From positions 62,001-126,000 of the forward strand of contig NZ_JADKYB010000008.1 in NCBI RefSeq assembly GCF_016918855.1: a stretch of DNA of 64,000 nucleotides, written 5' to 3'. A program made the position numbers and the translations under genes. Within the stretch, counting starts at the first letter, position 1, and each line of letters starts with the position of its first letter. This DNA is from Actinacidiphila acididurans (lineage in GTDB: Bacteria; Actinomycetota; Actinomycetes; Streptomycetales; Streptomycetaceae). The notes under the pieces were generated by a model. It was given only the letters and a program-made list of their open reading frames with translations. It was not told where the DNA came from and searched no databases. Below are positions 18,217-27,390 of the stretch, piece after piece.

Positions 18217-18677
18217 CGCGCCACCGTCTCCGCCACGCACACGGGCTTCTCGCCGCCCTCGCGCTCGACGGTCACCTTCATCACGAGCTGGATGCCGCCG
18301 CCCGCCTCGGTCACCTCGAGGAGTTCGGCGGTCGCGCGCAGCCGTGAGCCCACCGGCACCGGAGCGGGGAAACGTACCTTGTTGACGCCGTAGTTGACGC
18401 CCATCCGCACCCCCTCGATGTGCAGGAGCTGCGGGGTCAGCGACGGGATCAGGGACAGGGTGAGGAAGCCGTGCGCGATGGTGCTGCCGAAGGGGCCCTG
18501 CGCCGCCCGTTCCGGATCGACGTGAATCCACTGGTGATCCCCGGTGGCCTCGGCGAACCCGTCGATCCGCTTCTGGTCGATCTCCAGCCAGTCGGTCCGG
18601 CCGAGCTGCTCGCCGACGGCGGCGCGCAGCTCGTCCGGCGAGCTGAAGACGCGGGGCTGCTGCGACGTGGACGACAT
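18204..18677 (-). CDS. MaoC-like (R)-specific enoyl-CoA hydratase/dehydratase
   Basis: A 157-residue single hot-dog domain protein. It has the hydratase motif with Asp47 and His52 (GDHQWIHVDPERA), followed by GPFGSTIAHGF. These enzymes add water to enoyl-CoA to give the (R)-3-hydroxyacyl-CoA, or act on related thioesters. The ATG at 18677 is preceded by AGGAGG. The promoter region carries AAGCGCTTGCTCA (18738-18750), shared with the TetR gene at 17399, so it is probably under that regulator. The nearby acyl-CoA dehydrogenase genes could supply its substrate. The single hot-dog domain matches the bacterial MaoC-like hydratase group. Confidence 0.92.
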   Translation of the reverse strand: MSSTSQQPRVFSSPDELRAAVGEQLGRTDWLEIDQKRIDGFAEATGDHQWIHVDPERAAQGPFGSTIAHGFLTLSLIPSLTPQLLHIEGVRMGVNYGVNKVRFPAPVPVGSRLRATAELLEVTEAGGGIQLVMKVTVEREGGEKPVCVAETVARFYV

Positions 18678-18736
18678 GGAAGGGCCTCCTGACACGCGGA
18701 CATCGCGGGTGAACCGCACCGGGACCACCAGGTGGC

Positions 18737-18750
18737 CAAGCGCTTGCTCA
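18737..18750. promoter_or_regulatory. Palindromic operator candidate upstream of MaoC gene
   Basis: CAAGCGCTTG (18737-18746) is a perfect 10-base palindrome, and AAGCGCTTGCTCA (18738-18750) repeats 13 of 13 bases from the TetR upstream region at 17299-17311. It lies 60-73 bases before the MaoC start codon. The core matches the mycobacterial KstR2 consensus AnCAAGnnCTTGnT at all fixed positions but the first. Confidence 0.6.
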
Positions 18751-18859
18751 GCATGGTTCCGGCGGCCCGGGCTGTCAACGCGACGACCGTCCTGCCTCGC
18801 CGTCGGTAAGCGTTGGCCCGTACGACCGTCCCCGGCGGCCGGCTCACCGGCCCGAAGGC

Positions 18860-20299
18860 TCACTCCGCCCAGACCTCCGGGTGCCGCCCCGCCCACGGCC
18901 GGGCCCGTTCGAGCTGCCCCGACAGCGCGATCAGCGTCGACTCCTCGCCGTACCGCCCGCCCAGCATCACCCCGATCGGCAGCCCCTCCTCCGTCCAGTG
19001 CAGCGGGAGGCTCACCGCCGGCTGCCCGGTCGCGTTGTACAGCGGCGTGTACGGCGTGAAGTGCGCGATCGCCTCGAACTCCGCCGCCGGGTCGTCGTCG
19101 TGCCGCAGCCCCCCGATGGCGGAGGGCGGCTGCGCCAGGGTCGGGGTGAGGATCACGTCGTACGCGGACAGCACCAGATCGGCGACGAGCTGGCCGAGCG
19201 CCCGGAAACCGAAGAGCGCGGCGGCGAATTGCGGGGCGGTGACCGTCGCGCCCCGCGCCCGCAGGTACCGGGTGAGCGGCATCAGCAGTTGCTCGTCCTG
19301 CGGCGCCACCGGGTACATCGTGGCCAGCACCGCCCACACCGTGCCGAAGGCGTCGCGTATGGAGTCGTCCACCGGCACCGACAGCTCCGCCACCTCGTGA
19401 CCGAGGCCGCTCAGCAGGGCCGCCGCCGAGTCGAGGGCCGCCCGGCAGTCCGGGTGCAGCGCCACTCCCGGCACCGGCGGCTCCGGCAGCACCGCCACCT
19501 TCAGCCGGCCCGGGTCGCGCCCGGCGTACGCGGCGAAGGTCTCGCCCGGCGGCAGTGAAGGCGCCGCGAACGGGCTGCCCGGCATCGTGCCGGAGAGCAC
19601 GTCCAGCAGGAGCGCCGCGTCCGCGACGGTCCGTGCGATCGGGCCGGCGACGGCCAGCCCGGTCACGTCGTGCTGCACCGGGCCCAGGCTGACCCGGCCC
19701 CGGCTGGGCTTGATGCCGAACAGCCCGCACGCCGAGGCGGGGATACGGATCGAGCCGCCGCCGTCGCTGCCCTGCGCGAGCGGCGCGAGGCCGGCGGCCA
19801 CCGCGGCGGCGGCCCCGCCGCTGGACCCGCCCGCCGAACGGGTGAGGTCCCAGGGGGTACGGGCCGGGGGTGCGAGCCGATTCTCGGTGTAGCTGGGCAG
19901 CCCGAACTCCGGGGTGTTGGTCTTGCCCAGCAGGATCGTTCCGGCGGCGCGCAGCCGCGTCACCAGGTGGTCGTCGGTGTCCGGTACGTGCTCGGCGTAG
20001 GCCGCCGACCCCAGGGTGGATCGCACGCCCGCCACGAAGTTGAGGTCCTTGACCGGCACCGGCACCCCGTGCAGCAGTGGCAGACCGCGGTGCTCGCGGC
20101 GGGCCGCGACCGCCTGCTCCTCGGCCCGGGCGGCCTGCTTGCGGGCGATCTCGCCGGTCGTGGTGATGAACGCGCCGAGCGACGCGTCCAGCCGGTCGAT
20201 CCGGGCCAGATAGTGCTCGGTCAGCTCGACCGGCGAGAGCGTGCCCGCCCGGATCGCCGCCGCCTGCTCCACCGCCGTCAGGTCGTGCAACTCGGCCAT
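18860..20299 (-). CDS. Amidase (amidase-signature family)
   Basis: A 479-residue enzyme that hydrolyses carboxamides. The Ser-cisSer-Lys triad is readable: Lys84 in VPVKDLN, Ser159 in AGGSSGG and nucleophile Ser183 in GSDGGGSIRIPAS. The size and layout are those of stand-alone amidases (acylamide or indoleacetamide type), not GatA, because the GatA-specific tail is absent and no gatC or gatB gene is near. There is no signal peptide. The ATG at 20299 is preceded by GAAGGGG; a GTG two codons earlier is possible. It is followed on the same strand by the MaoC gene after 182 bases and preceded by the LLM flavoenzyme gene, probably as separate transcripts. The natural amide is not known. Confidence 0.92.
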   Translation of the reverse strand: MAELHDLTAVEQAAAIRAGTLSPVELTEHYLARIDRLDASLGAFITTTGEIARKQAARAEEQAVAARREHRGLPLLHGVPVPVKDLNFVAGVRSTLGSAAYAEHVPDTDDHLVTRLRAAGTILLGKTNTPEFGLPSYTENRLAPPARTPWDLTRSAGGSSGGAAAAVAAGLAPLAQGSDGGGSIRIPASACGLFGIKPSRGRVSLGPVQHDVTGLAVAGPIARTVADAALLLDVLSGTMPGSPFAAPSLPPGETFAAYAGRDPGRLKVAVLPEPPVPGVALHPDCRAALDSAAALLSGLGHEVAELSVPVDDSIRDAFGTVWAVLATMYPVAPQDEQLLMPLTRYLRARGATVTAPQFAAALFGFRALGQLVADLVLSAYDVILTPTLAQPPSAIGGLRHDDDPAAEFEAIAHFTPYTPLYNATGQPAVSLPLHWTEEGLPIGVMLGGRYGEESTLIALSGQLERARPWAGRHPEVWAE

Positions 20300-20404
20300 G
20301 CCCACCCCTTCGCCGCTGCCTGCGTCACCGCCACGGACCCCCGCCCGCCCCGGCGACGGCGGGCGGGGGCCCGGCCGGTCCCGCCCGCGCGGGCGATCCT
20401 CGCA

Positions 20405-21589
20405 CTACCCGCGAGTAGCGGCCACCCCCTGCCGGATCACGTCATCGAGTTCCGGCCGCAGCGCGAGCAGCGGCTCCAACTGGGCAAGCTGCGCGGTGAT
20501 GTCGGGCGCGGCGATGCGCAGCAGCAGATGCCGTGCGCCCCGGGCCACGTAGCGGGCCAGCTTCTCGGCCACGGCTTCAGCGGTACCCGCCGCGTTGGCC
20601 TGAATCCGTTCCATGTCCTCCACGGGGCGCCCGTACGTGCTCCTGGCGTACGCGTCCAGGGCCGCGCGTCCGCCGTCGGCCGCGTCGGTGAGCAGGACGT
20701 TGACGAACAGCGCGGGCGTGAACGGGGCGTCGGCCCGCCCGGCCTGCGCGGCGGCCCGGCGGGCGGCGGCGAGCCCGGCGCCGTAGTCGGCCGGGTCGGG
20801 CGGATACGGCACCCAGCCGTCGTAGATCCGGCCGGCCCGGTCCAGCGCCGCCGCGGTGGCGCCGCCCAGCCACAGCGGCGGCCCCTGCGGGCGGAAGGCG
20901 CGGGTCGCCGGGGCGATGCCGTCGAACCGCAGCACCTCGCCGTGGAAGCTCACCGGGCCCTCGCCGGTCCACAGCCGCCGCCACAGCGCCACCGTCTCGT
21001 CCAGCCGGGTGAAGCGGCGCGGCCACGGCGTGCCGGCCATGTCGTACACCGGCCGGCCGGTCTCCCCGGGGAAACCCGCGCCCAGCCCCAGCACCAGCCG
21101 CCCGCCGGAGAGCCGGTCCACCGAGGCGATGGTCTGCGCGGCCGTGACCGGTGTGCGCAGCGCGGGCAGCAGGGTGGCCGTGCCGAGCGTCACCCGTTCG
21201 GTGACCGGTGCGAGCGCGGCCAGCACGGTCAGCGCCTCCAGCCGCGGGGTGAGCAGGGAGTCGGTGGTCCACAGCGAGTCGAAGCCGAGCCGCTCGGCCC
21301 GGACCCCGAAGGCGATCACCTCGCGCGGGTCGGTGGTGTCGGTCCACTGGACGGTGGTGGTGGGCAGGAAGACGCCGATACGGAGGGGGGCATCGTCGAA
21401 GGGGTCGGCCGGTGGACTGCCTGTTGGGCCGCTGGAGGGGGTGCCGGAGACGGTGCTGGAGGGCGCGGCGGAGGCGTCGCGGGTACTGCCGGGGGCCCGG
21501 TCGGGGGCCCGGTCGACAACCTGCTCGCCGGCCGGCTCCTCGGCCCGGCCACCGTCCCCGGCGCACGGAAAAACACTGCTGCTCGTCAT
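20405..21589 (-). CDS. LLM-class flavin-dependent oxidoreductase with an extended N-terminus
   Basis: A 394-residue protein. The luciferase-like barrel starts around residue 69 (LRIGVFLPTTTVQ) and includes RLGFDSLWTTDSLL and RLSGGRLVLGLGAGF, the usual cofactor-side motifs of F420- or FMN-dependent members. The first 65 or so residues are rich in serine, proline and alanine, predicted disordered, and longer than normal for the family. There is no later methionine in front of the barrel, although internal GTG codons could serve, so the true start may be downstream of 21589. It is divergent from a frameshifted XRE-type regulator whose start is 87 bases away. Such regulator/oxidoreductase pairs are common, and it may be the target. 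Confidence 0.87.
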   Translation of the reverse strand: MTSSSVFPCAGDGGRAEEPAGEQVVDRAPDRAPGSTRDASAAPSSTVSGTPSSGPTGSPPADPFDDAPLRIGVFLPTTTVQWTDTTDPREVIAFGVRAERLGFDSLWTTDSLLTPRLEALTVLAALAPVTERVTLGTATLLPALRTPVTAAQTIASVDRLSGGRLVLGLGAGFPGETGRPVYDMAGTPWPRRFTRLDETVALWRRLWTGEGPVSFHGEVLRFDGIAPATRAFRPQGPPLWLGGATAAALDRAGRIYDGWVPYPPDPADYGAGLAAARRAAAQAGRADAPFTPALFVNVLLTDAADGGRAALDAYARSTYGRPVEDMERIQANAAGTAEAVAEKLARYVARGARHLLLRIAAPDITAQLAQLEPLLALRPELDDVIRQGVAATRG

Positions 21590-21676
21590 GCCGCCGAGAT
21601 TGGTCGGGCACCGGGCGTGCCCTCAATTCCCGGCGGGGAATCGCCGCGCGGCCGCGCCCCCGGCTAGAACAGGACC

Positions 21677-22443
21677 GTGGACTTCCCTCGGACGCTGCGC
21701 GCCAGCCGGACCCGGCGGCACCTGAGCCAGCTCGAACTCGCCGTGCGCGCGGGTACCACCCAGCGGTACATCAGCTACATCGAGAACGGCCGCTCGGTCC
21801 CGGCCCGCCCCTGGTGGCACGGCTCGCCGACTCCCTCGCGCTTCCGCTGCGTGAGCGCAACAACCTGCTGCTGTCCGCGGGTTACGCGCCGGTGCACCCC
21901 GAACGGGACCTGGCCGACCCGGCGCTGGCCCCCGCCCTGGAGGCCCTGGACCACATCCTGACCGGCCATCTGCCGTACCCCGCGATCGTGGTGGACCGGA
22001 TCGGCACGGTGATCGCGGCCAACTCGGCCTTCGCAGTGCTGACCGAGGGCGTGGACCCCGCTCTGCTCGGCCCGCGGACGAACACGATGCGGCTCGCCCT
22101 GCACCCCGGCGGCCTCGCCCCGCGCATCCGCAACTTCTCCCAGTGGGCCCGGCACGTCATCGAGGCCCTGCGCGAGGAACTGCGCCGCAGCCCCGACGAC
22201 CGCCTCGCCGCCCTCCACGCCGAACTGTCCGGCTACGTCCCCGACCCCGGCCCCCACGCCGACACCGTCCTCGGCTTCGCGGTCCCGATGGAACTCACCA
22301 CCCTCACCCGCGGCACCCTGCGCCTGATGACGACCCTCGCCGTCTTCGCCACCGCCTCGGACGTCACGATCGCCGAACTCAAACTCGAAGCCTTCCTCCC
22401 GGCCGACCGCGCAACCGCGGACGCGCTCACCGCCGGCCAGTGA
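21677..22443 (+). pseudogene. XRE-family regulator with MmyB-like domain, interrupted by a single-base frameshift
   Basis: The first frame (from ATG 21677) gives a good helix-turn-helix (LRASRTRRHLSQLELAVRAG, then TTQRYISYIENGRSVPARP) and then turns to nonsense near 21808. The rest continues one base back in another frame to the stop at 22443 (LVARLADSLALPLRERNNLLL, then LPYPAIVVDRIGTVIAANSAF), which is the MmyB-like ligand-binding part. Adding one C to the run CCCC at 21808-21811 would restore one 256-residue protein. So it is either a recent pseudogene or a sequence error in a C run. It is divergent from the LLM flavoenzyme gene, its likely target. It resembles the intact XRE gene at 48718 in architecture. 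Confidence 0.8.
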
Positions 22444-22540
22444 GTCCCGGCTTGGTGCTGCTGGCGGAATGCCGAGCCCAGGGCACCGGTTCCCGCTTCC
22501 GGCATGATGACGGTCAGCCTGTTGGGCCTCGGGAGGGCGC

Positions 22541-22999
22541 GTGGTCGGTGACGACGGAGTGGACTTGATCCACATGGCCGCTGCGGACAGCAGCGTCCGG
22601 CTGCGGGTGCTGGGTCGGCACAGGCCCGGGGAGACGCCGTACAACGACTACCTCGACGCCGAACTCGTCGTCGCAAGTGGCTTTGCCGCAGGGCGCCTGG
22701 GACTGTGCCTGTCCCCTGAAGACCTGGACGACTGGTCCGTGGCCCTCGATGGACTTGCTGCGGGCAGGGGCATCCGCTGGCTGCGCGACCCCGAGCTCCG
22801 GATCACCCTCGACCGGCAGTTCTCGGTGCCCGTTCCCGTCGTCACTGTGGCGGACGACGAGTCGGTCTCTTCGCTCCGCGTCTGGCTGGACGTGGGGCAC
22901 GGCTGGATCGATGACCTCCGTGATCGGTTCGGCCTGGTCCGGCGCACCTGGCCGAATGAGGTGGTGACGTCCCCGCGGCCACGGAGCTACTGGCGCTGA
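22541..22999 (+). CDS. DUF5959 family protein
   Basis: A 152-residue soluble acidic protein. It has the layout I associate with DUF5959 in Streptomyces: a beta-rich start ending in YNDYLDAELVVASGFAAGRL, then LSPEDLDDWSVALDGLAAG and a second beta half with LRVWLDVGHGWIDDLRDR. No catalytic motif is visible. The start is GTG at 22541 with GGGAGGG just upstream. It stands alone between the frameshifted XRE regulator and the penicillin acylase gene. Function is unknown. The N-terminal part up to a second methionine (LIHMAAADSS) is less typical and could be a start-site overshoot. Confidence 0.75.
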   Translation: MVGDDGVDLIHMAAADSSVRLRVLGRHRPGETPYNDYLDAELVVASGFAAGRLGLCLSPEDLDDWSVALDGLAAGRGIRWLRDPELRITLDRQFSVPVPVVTVADDESVSSLRVWLDVGHGWIDDLRDRFGLVRRTWPNEVVTSPRPRSYWR

Positions 23000-23119
23000 A
23001 CGGGCCGCCCCGCGCCCCGCGAGAAATCCAAGCTTCCGAAAAACCTGACGTATGTTCATCTTCCGGGGTCGCCGTACCGGCAGTAACCTCCGCGCACCGG
23101 TATCCCGGAAGGAGCAGAT

Positions 23120-25861
23120 ATGCCGCTGCGGACCCCACGACGGATCGGCACGCTCAAAGCCGCGGTTGCGGCCGCCCTGCTGGCGCTCGGAGTCACATTG
23201 GTGGCCCCCGTGTCGGTGGGGCATGCCGCGGAGACGAACGACTACTGCGGCGGGCAGTGCTCGGACATCCTGCCGCCCGGCGAGAACGGCAACGCCACTT
23301 TCGCCGACATCCTCGGGAACAAGGTGTTCGGCACCCGTCCCGACCACACCATGGACCAGCTCGGCCCGTACGCGTCGCTCGCCGACAACTACCCGAATCT
23401 CACCGACGCGACGATCAGCAACTTCTTCAACAGCTCGTCGTTCGGGGTGCCGTCCGACCAGGTCGCCTCGGTGACCAGCCCGCGGTCCGACGTCACCATC
23501 ACGCGGGACAAGAAGACCGGCGTGCCGCACATCAAGGGCACCACTCGCTCGGGCACGGAGTTCGGCGCCGGGTACGCCGCAGCGCAGGACCGGCTGTGGC
23601 TGATGGACCTGTTCCGGCACGTCGGGCGCGGCGAACTCTCCTCCTTCGCCGGGGGCGCCGCCGCCAACCGCGGCCTGGAGCAGGAGTTCTGGCGCCAGGC
23701 CCCGTACACCGAGCAGGACCTCCAGGCGCAGGTCGACTGGCTCGCCGCCAACAGCGGCCCCCGCGGCCAGCAGGCGCTCGCGGACGCGCAGTCGTACGTC
23801 GACGGCGTCAACGCCTACATCACCGCCGCCGTCAACGGCCGCTACTTCCCCGGTGAGTACGACCTGACCGGGCACATGGACCCGGTCACGAACGCCGGCA
23901 CCATCGAGCCGTTCAAGCTCACCGACCTGATCGCGCTCGCCTCGGTGGTCGGCGCGCTGTTCGGCACCGGCGGCGGGGGAGAGGTGCAGTCCGCGCTGTC
24001 GCTGCTGGCCGCGCAGCAGAAGTACGGCGTCGACCAGGGCACCAAGGTGTGGGAGTCGTTCCGGGAACGCGACGATCCCGAGGCGGTCTCCACGATTCAC
24101 GACGGCAGCAGCTTCCCGTACCTGCCCAAGCCCGCCGGCCCCCAGGGCCAGGCGCTGCCCGACCCCGGCTCGGTGGTGCCCGAGCCGCTGGTCTACGACG
24201 CGACCGGCGGCGCCACCCAGGCGACCACCAAGAGCCCCGGCGTGCTGCCCGCCAACCTGTTCTCCACCCACAAGGGCATGTCCAACGCCTTGCTGGTCAG
24301 CGCCGCGCACACCGCGAGCGGCCACCCCATCGCCGTCTTCGGGCCGCAGACCGGCTACTTCGCCCCGCAGTTGCTGATGCTCCAGGAACTCCAGGGCCCC
24401 GGCATCAGCGCCCGCGGCGCCTCCTTCGCGGGCATGGGGATGTACGTCGAACTCGGCCGCGGCCAGGACTACGCCTGGAGCGCCACCTCCGCCTCGCAGG
24501 ACGTCACCGACACCTACGCCGTCGAGCTGTGCCAGGACGCCACCCACTACCTCTTCCACGGCTCCTGCGTGCCGATGGAGAAGCTGGAGCGCACCAACTC
24601 CTGGCAGCCCACCCTCGCCGACTCCACCCCCGCCGGCTCCTACCGGATGCAGGTGTGGCGCACCGCGTACGGCCCGGTGGAGTACCGCGCGACCGTCGGC
24701 GGCAAGGCCGTCGCGTACACCCAACTGCGCAGCTCCTACCGGCACGAGGCCGACTCCATCATCGGCTTCCAGGAGCTCAACGACCCCGGCTTCGTGCACG
24801 ACGCCGCCTCCTTCCAGCAAGCCGCGCAGAACATCAACTACACCTTCAACTGGTTCTACGCGGACTCCCGGCAGACCGCGTACTACAACAGCGGCACCAA
24901 CCCGGTACGGGCGCCGGGCGTGGACGCCTCCCTGCCGGTGTGGGGGCAGGCGGCCTACGACTGGCGTGGCTGGGACCCGACCGTCAACACCGCCGACTAC
25001 ACCCCGGCGGCCCAGCACCCGCAGTCGGTGGACCAGGACTACTACATCTCCTGGAACAACAAGCAGGCCCCCGGCTTCACCGCGGCGGGCTTCGGCGACG
25101 GCTCGGTGCACCGCGGCAACCTGCTCGACGACCGGGTCAAGGCCCTGGTCAAGGCGGGCGGGGTGACCCGATCGGCGCTGGTCAAGGCGATGGACGACGC
25201 GGCGCTGACCGACCTGAGGGGCGAGGACCTGCTCCCCGACCTGCTCCAGGTGATCAACAGCGCACCGGTCACCGACCCGGCCGAGGTCACCGCGGTCCAG
25301 CAGCTCACCGCCTGGTCGGCGGCCGGCAGCAAGCGCCACGAGACCTCGCCCGGCTCGCACGCCTACGGCAACGCGGCCGCGATCCGCGTCATGGACGCCT
25401 GGTGGCCGCTGCTGATCCAGGGCGAGTTCCAGCCCGGGCTGGGCAGCGACCTGTACACGGCGCTGACCGCGAACCTCACCGTCGACGAGTCGCCCTCCGC
25501 CGGGCACGGGCCGACCGGTGCGCACGCGGGCAGCTCCTTCCAGTACGGCTGGTGGAGCTACGCCGACAAGGACCTGCGCCAAGTGCTCGGCAAGCCGGTC
25601 CAGGGGCCGCTGGCCCAGACGTACTGCGGCGGCGGCCAGCTCGCGGCCTGCCGTGACATCCTGCTGACCACCCTCAAGCAGGCCGCGGCCGTCCCGGCGT
25701 CGACCGTCTACCCCGGTGACGACAGCGGCTGCTCGGCCGGCGACCAGTGGTGCGCCGACTCGATCGTCCAGCGCCCGCTCGGCGGCGTCACCGACGACCG
25801 CATCGCCTGGCAGAACCGCCCCACCTTCCAGCAGGTCGTCGAGTTCCCGTCGCACCGCTGA
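23120..25861 (+). CDS. Secreted penicillin acylase-type Ntn hydrolase
   Basis: A 913-residue precursor of the penicillin/aculeacin/AHL acylase family. Residues 1-37 form a secretion signal (arginines, hydrophobic core, cleavage near GHAAE). An alpha-chain region with ITRDKKTGVPHIKG and YAAAQDRLWLMDLFR is followed by the autoprocessing site: GMSNALLVS places the new N-terminal nucleophile at Ser388. The beta chain contains FGPQTGYFAPQ and PVEY. It cleaves an amide between an acyl chain and an amine outside the cell; antibiotic, lipopeptide or homoserine-lactone substrates are all known for the family. The ATG at 23120 follows AAGGAG. Cysteines at 43, 47 and near the C-terminus suggest disulfides. 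Confidence 0.93.
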   Translation: MPLRTPRRIGTLKAAVAAALLALGVTLVAPVSVGHAAETNDYCGGQCSDILPPGENGNATFADILGNKVFGTRPDHTMDQLGPYASLADNYPNLTDATISNFFNSSSFGVPSDQVASVTSPRSDVTITRDKKTGVPHIKGTTRSGTEFGAGYAAAQDRLWLMDLFRHVGRGELSSFAGGAAANRGLEQEFWRQAPYTEQDLQAQVDWLAANSGPRGQQALADAQSYVDGVNAYITAAVNGRYFPGEYDLTGHMDPVTNAGTIEPFKLTDLIALASVVGALFGTGGGGEVQSALSLLAAQQKYGVDQGTKVWESFRERDDPEAVSTIHDGSSFPYLPKPAGPQGQALPDPGSVVPEPLVYDATGGATQATTKSPGVLPANLFSTHKGMSNALLVSAAHTASGHPIAVFGPQTGYFAPQLLMLQELQGPGISARGASFAGMGMYVELGRGQDYAWSATSASQDVTDTYAVELCQDATHYLFHGSCVPMEKLERTNSWQPTLADSTPAGSYRMQVWRTAYGPVEYRATVGGKAVAYTQLRSSYRHEADSIIGFQELNDPGFVHDAASFQQAAQNINYTFNWFYADSRQTAYYNSGTNPVRAPGVDASLPVWGQAAYDWRGWDPTVNTADYTPAAQHPQSVDQDYYISWNNKQAPGFTAAGFGDGSVHRGNLLDDRVKALVKAGGVTRSALVKAMDDAALTDLRGEDLLPDLLQVINSAPVTDPAEVTAVQQLTAWSAAGSKRHETSPGSHAYGNAAAIRVMDAWWPLLIQGEFQPGLGSDLYTALTANLTVDESPSAGHGPTGAHAGSSFQYGWWSYADKDLRQVLGKPVQGPLAQTYCGGGQLAACRDILLTTLKQAAAVPASTVYPGDDSGCSAGDQWCADSIVQRPLGGVTDDRIAWQNRPTFQQVVEFPSHR

Positions 25862-25908
25862 GGCCCGAGCCCTCCGGGGCTCGACGGCCCGGCGGTACGG
25901 CGGGTCCG

Positions 25909-25944
25909 GCGGGCCGGGTCCGAGTCGGCGCGGACCCGGCCCGC
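25909..25944. terminator. Strong stem-loop between convergent genes
   Basis: A 14-base perfect stem (left arm 25909-25922, right arm 25931-25944; core GGGCCGGGTCCG) encloses an 8-base loop. A smaller hairpin, GAGCCC-TCCG-GGGCTC within 25866-25883, lies just after the acylase stop. There is no T tract, as usual in Streptomyces. Together they would separate the plus-strand acylase from the minus-strand hydrolase ending at 26086. Confidence 0.7.
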
Positions 25945-26085
25945 TCCTGTACGACGAGACGTTCCCGGGCCGGTACGGCGTCAGGTCGCCGTCCGGGATC
26001 GGCTCGCACGAGGGTCACCGCCGACCCGCCGGCTGGGCGTCAGGTTCCCCGAACGGAGCGGCTCACCGATGCCGGTGACCGGGCG

Positions 26086-27390
26086 TCACCCCGCCCGGTG
26101 ACCGCCCGCCCGCAGCACCACCCGGGCCAGCTCCTCGTGGCAGATGTCGCTGTGCGCGCCGGCCGGCGGTCCGCCGCGGCACACCACCGGCGAGACGTCC
26201 ACACTGACGCAGCCGCGCACCGGGAAGGGCCGGGCCAGGGCATCGGCCAGGGACAGCGCGGTGGTGCCGGCCGGCGAGCGGAAGCCGTCGTGGCCCATCG
26301 CGCCCCACCGGTCGTCCAGGCCGAGCATGGAGCGGTCCTCGCCGGCCAGCCGGGAGGCGATGGGATAGAGCACGCCGAGCGCCTGGTCGTGGCTGGAGTG
26401 GCAGGCGACGAGCGGGCCGCTCACCCGGGCCGCCATGCCGTGCAGCGCCCCGCCCGCCGCGTCGAAGGGCAGCGGGCCGCTGAACGTGTAGTGGGAGAAG
26501 GCACCCTGGAGCAGCGTCACCGAGGCGACCGTGACGTCCGGCGGCAGCCCGGCCAGCGCGTAGGACACCAGCCGGGCCCCGAAGCTGTGGCCGACCAGGT
26601 GCAGCCGCAGATGCGGTGCCTTGCGGGCCACCGCGCCCAGCAGCGGCCCGAGCCCGGCCTGTCCGACGGTGCCGGCCCGCCGCTTCATCGCGTAGTACGT
26701 CGCCTGGCGCAGCAGCTCCTTCGCGCCGTCCCACACCCGCCGGCCGATCCCGCCGAACAGCTCCGGGTCCGCCTCCTCCGGCGCCACGTCGGCGCCGGCC
26801 CGCTGGAGGGCGTCCGCCAGTTCCCGGCACACCGCCACCGGGCGGCCGGTCAATATTTCCGGTTCGCCGCCGGCCGCCGACCCCAGGTCGTCCCCGGAGG
26901 CGTCACCGGGCGGCGCACCGGTGAGCTTGCGGACCAGGGCGGCGAACTCCGCCAGCTCCGCCGGATCCGCGGGCCGCCGCTCCAGCAGCCCGGCGAGCGC
27001 GTCGATGGTGTCCAGGCGGCCGGGGAAGACCCGGGCCAGGCCGGCCCGGGTGGCCGCGTCCAGGCCGCCGGCCGGGCCCGGGACCGATGAGGTGTGCGGG
27101 AAGTCGGGGATCGGCTCATCGCTGAACCGCATCGACGGCCAGTGCACGCCCGCGTACCCGAACCGCGGGTCCCCGGCGCCGGCCAGCAGGGCGGGGAAGA
27201 ACGCGAAGAAGCGGTCGTAGAGCTCGCAGGCCGTGGACACGTCGTTGTTCCAGCCGTGCGTGAACAGCACCAGGTCGGTGCGGTCGGACACGGCGCCGAG
27301 CAGGGTGTCCCGCAGCCGGGGATCGGGATCGCCGCCCGCGTCGAAGGTCAGGTCCCAGTGGGGACGCACACTGGTGACGGTCACGGCCAT
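26086..27390 (-). CDS. Cytoplasmic alpha/beta hydrolase-like protein
   Basis: A 434-residue protein with a lipase-like fold split by a charged insert. Near the N-terminus LVLFTHGWNND fits the oxyanion strand. After an insert of about 130 residues, HLVGHSFGARLVSYAL is the nucleophile elbow (GHSFG). LVACHSSHDQALG may carry the acid and MGHDGF a candidate histidine. No signal peptide is seen. Related Streptomyces proteins are sometimes labelled serine/threonine kinase, but no kinase motif is present. The ATG at 27390 follows GAGGGGGGAG. It is convergent with the penicillin acylase gene and divergent from the SDR/CoA-ligase operon. The substrate is unknown. Confidence 0.75.
   Translation of the reverse strand: MAVTVTSVRPHWDLTFDAGGDPDPRLRDTLLGAVSDRTDLVLFTHGWNNDVSTACELYDRFFAFFPALLAGAGDPRFGYAGVHWPSMRFSDEPIPDFPHTSSVPGPAGGLDAATRAGLARVFPGRLDTIDALAGLLERRPADPAELAEFAALVRKLTGAPPGDASGDDLGSAAGGEPEILTGRPVAVCRELADALQRAGADVAPEEADPELFGGIGRRVWDGAKELLRQATYYAMKRRAGTVGQAGLGPLLGAVARKAPHLRLHLVGHSFGARLVSYALAGLPPDVTVASVTLLQGAFSHYTFSGPLPFDAAGGALHGMAARVSGPLVACHSSHDQALGVLYPIASRLAGEDRSMLGLDDRWGAMGHDGFRSPAGTTALSLADALARPFPVRGCVSVDVSPVVCRGGPPAGAHSDICHEELARVVLRAGGHRAG

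Noticed and set aside
22514-25855. 1113-residue minus-strand open frame opposite the penicillin acylase gene
   Set aside because: Gly/Val/Arg/Ala-rich translation typical of the complementary frame in GC-rich DNA; it also crosses the DUF5959 gene and has no recognisable domain.
26086-27390. Serine/threonine protein kinase label used for related proteins
   Set aside because: No kinase motif is present; a GHSFG nucleophile elbow and hydrolase-like strands are.
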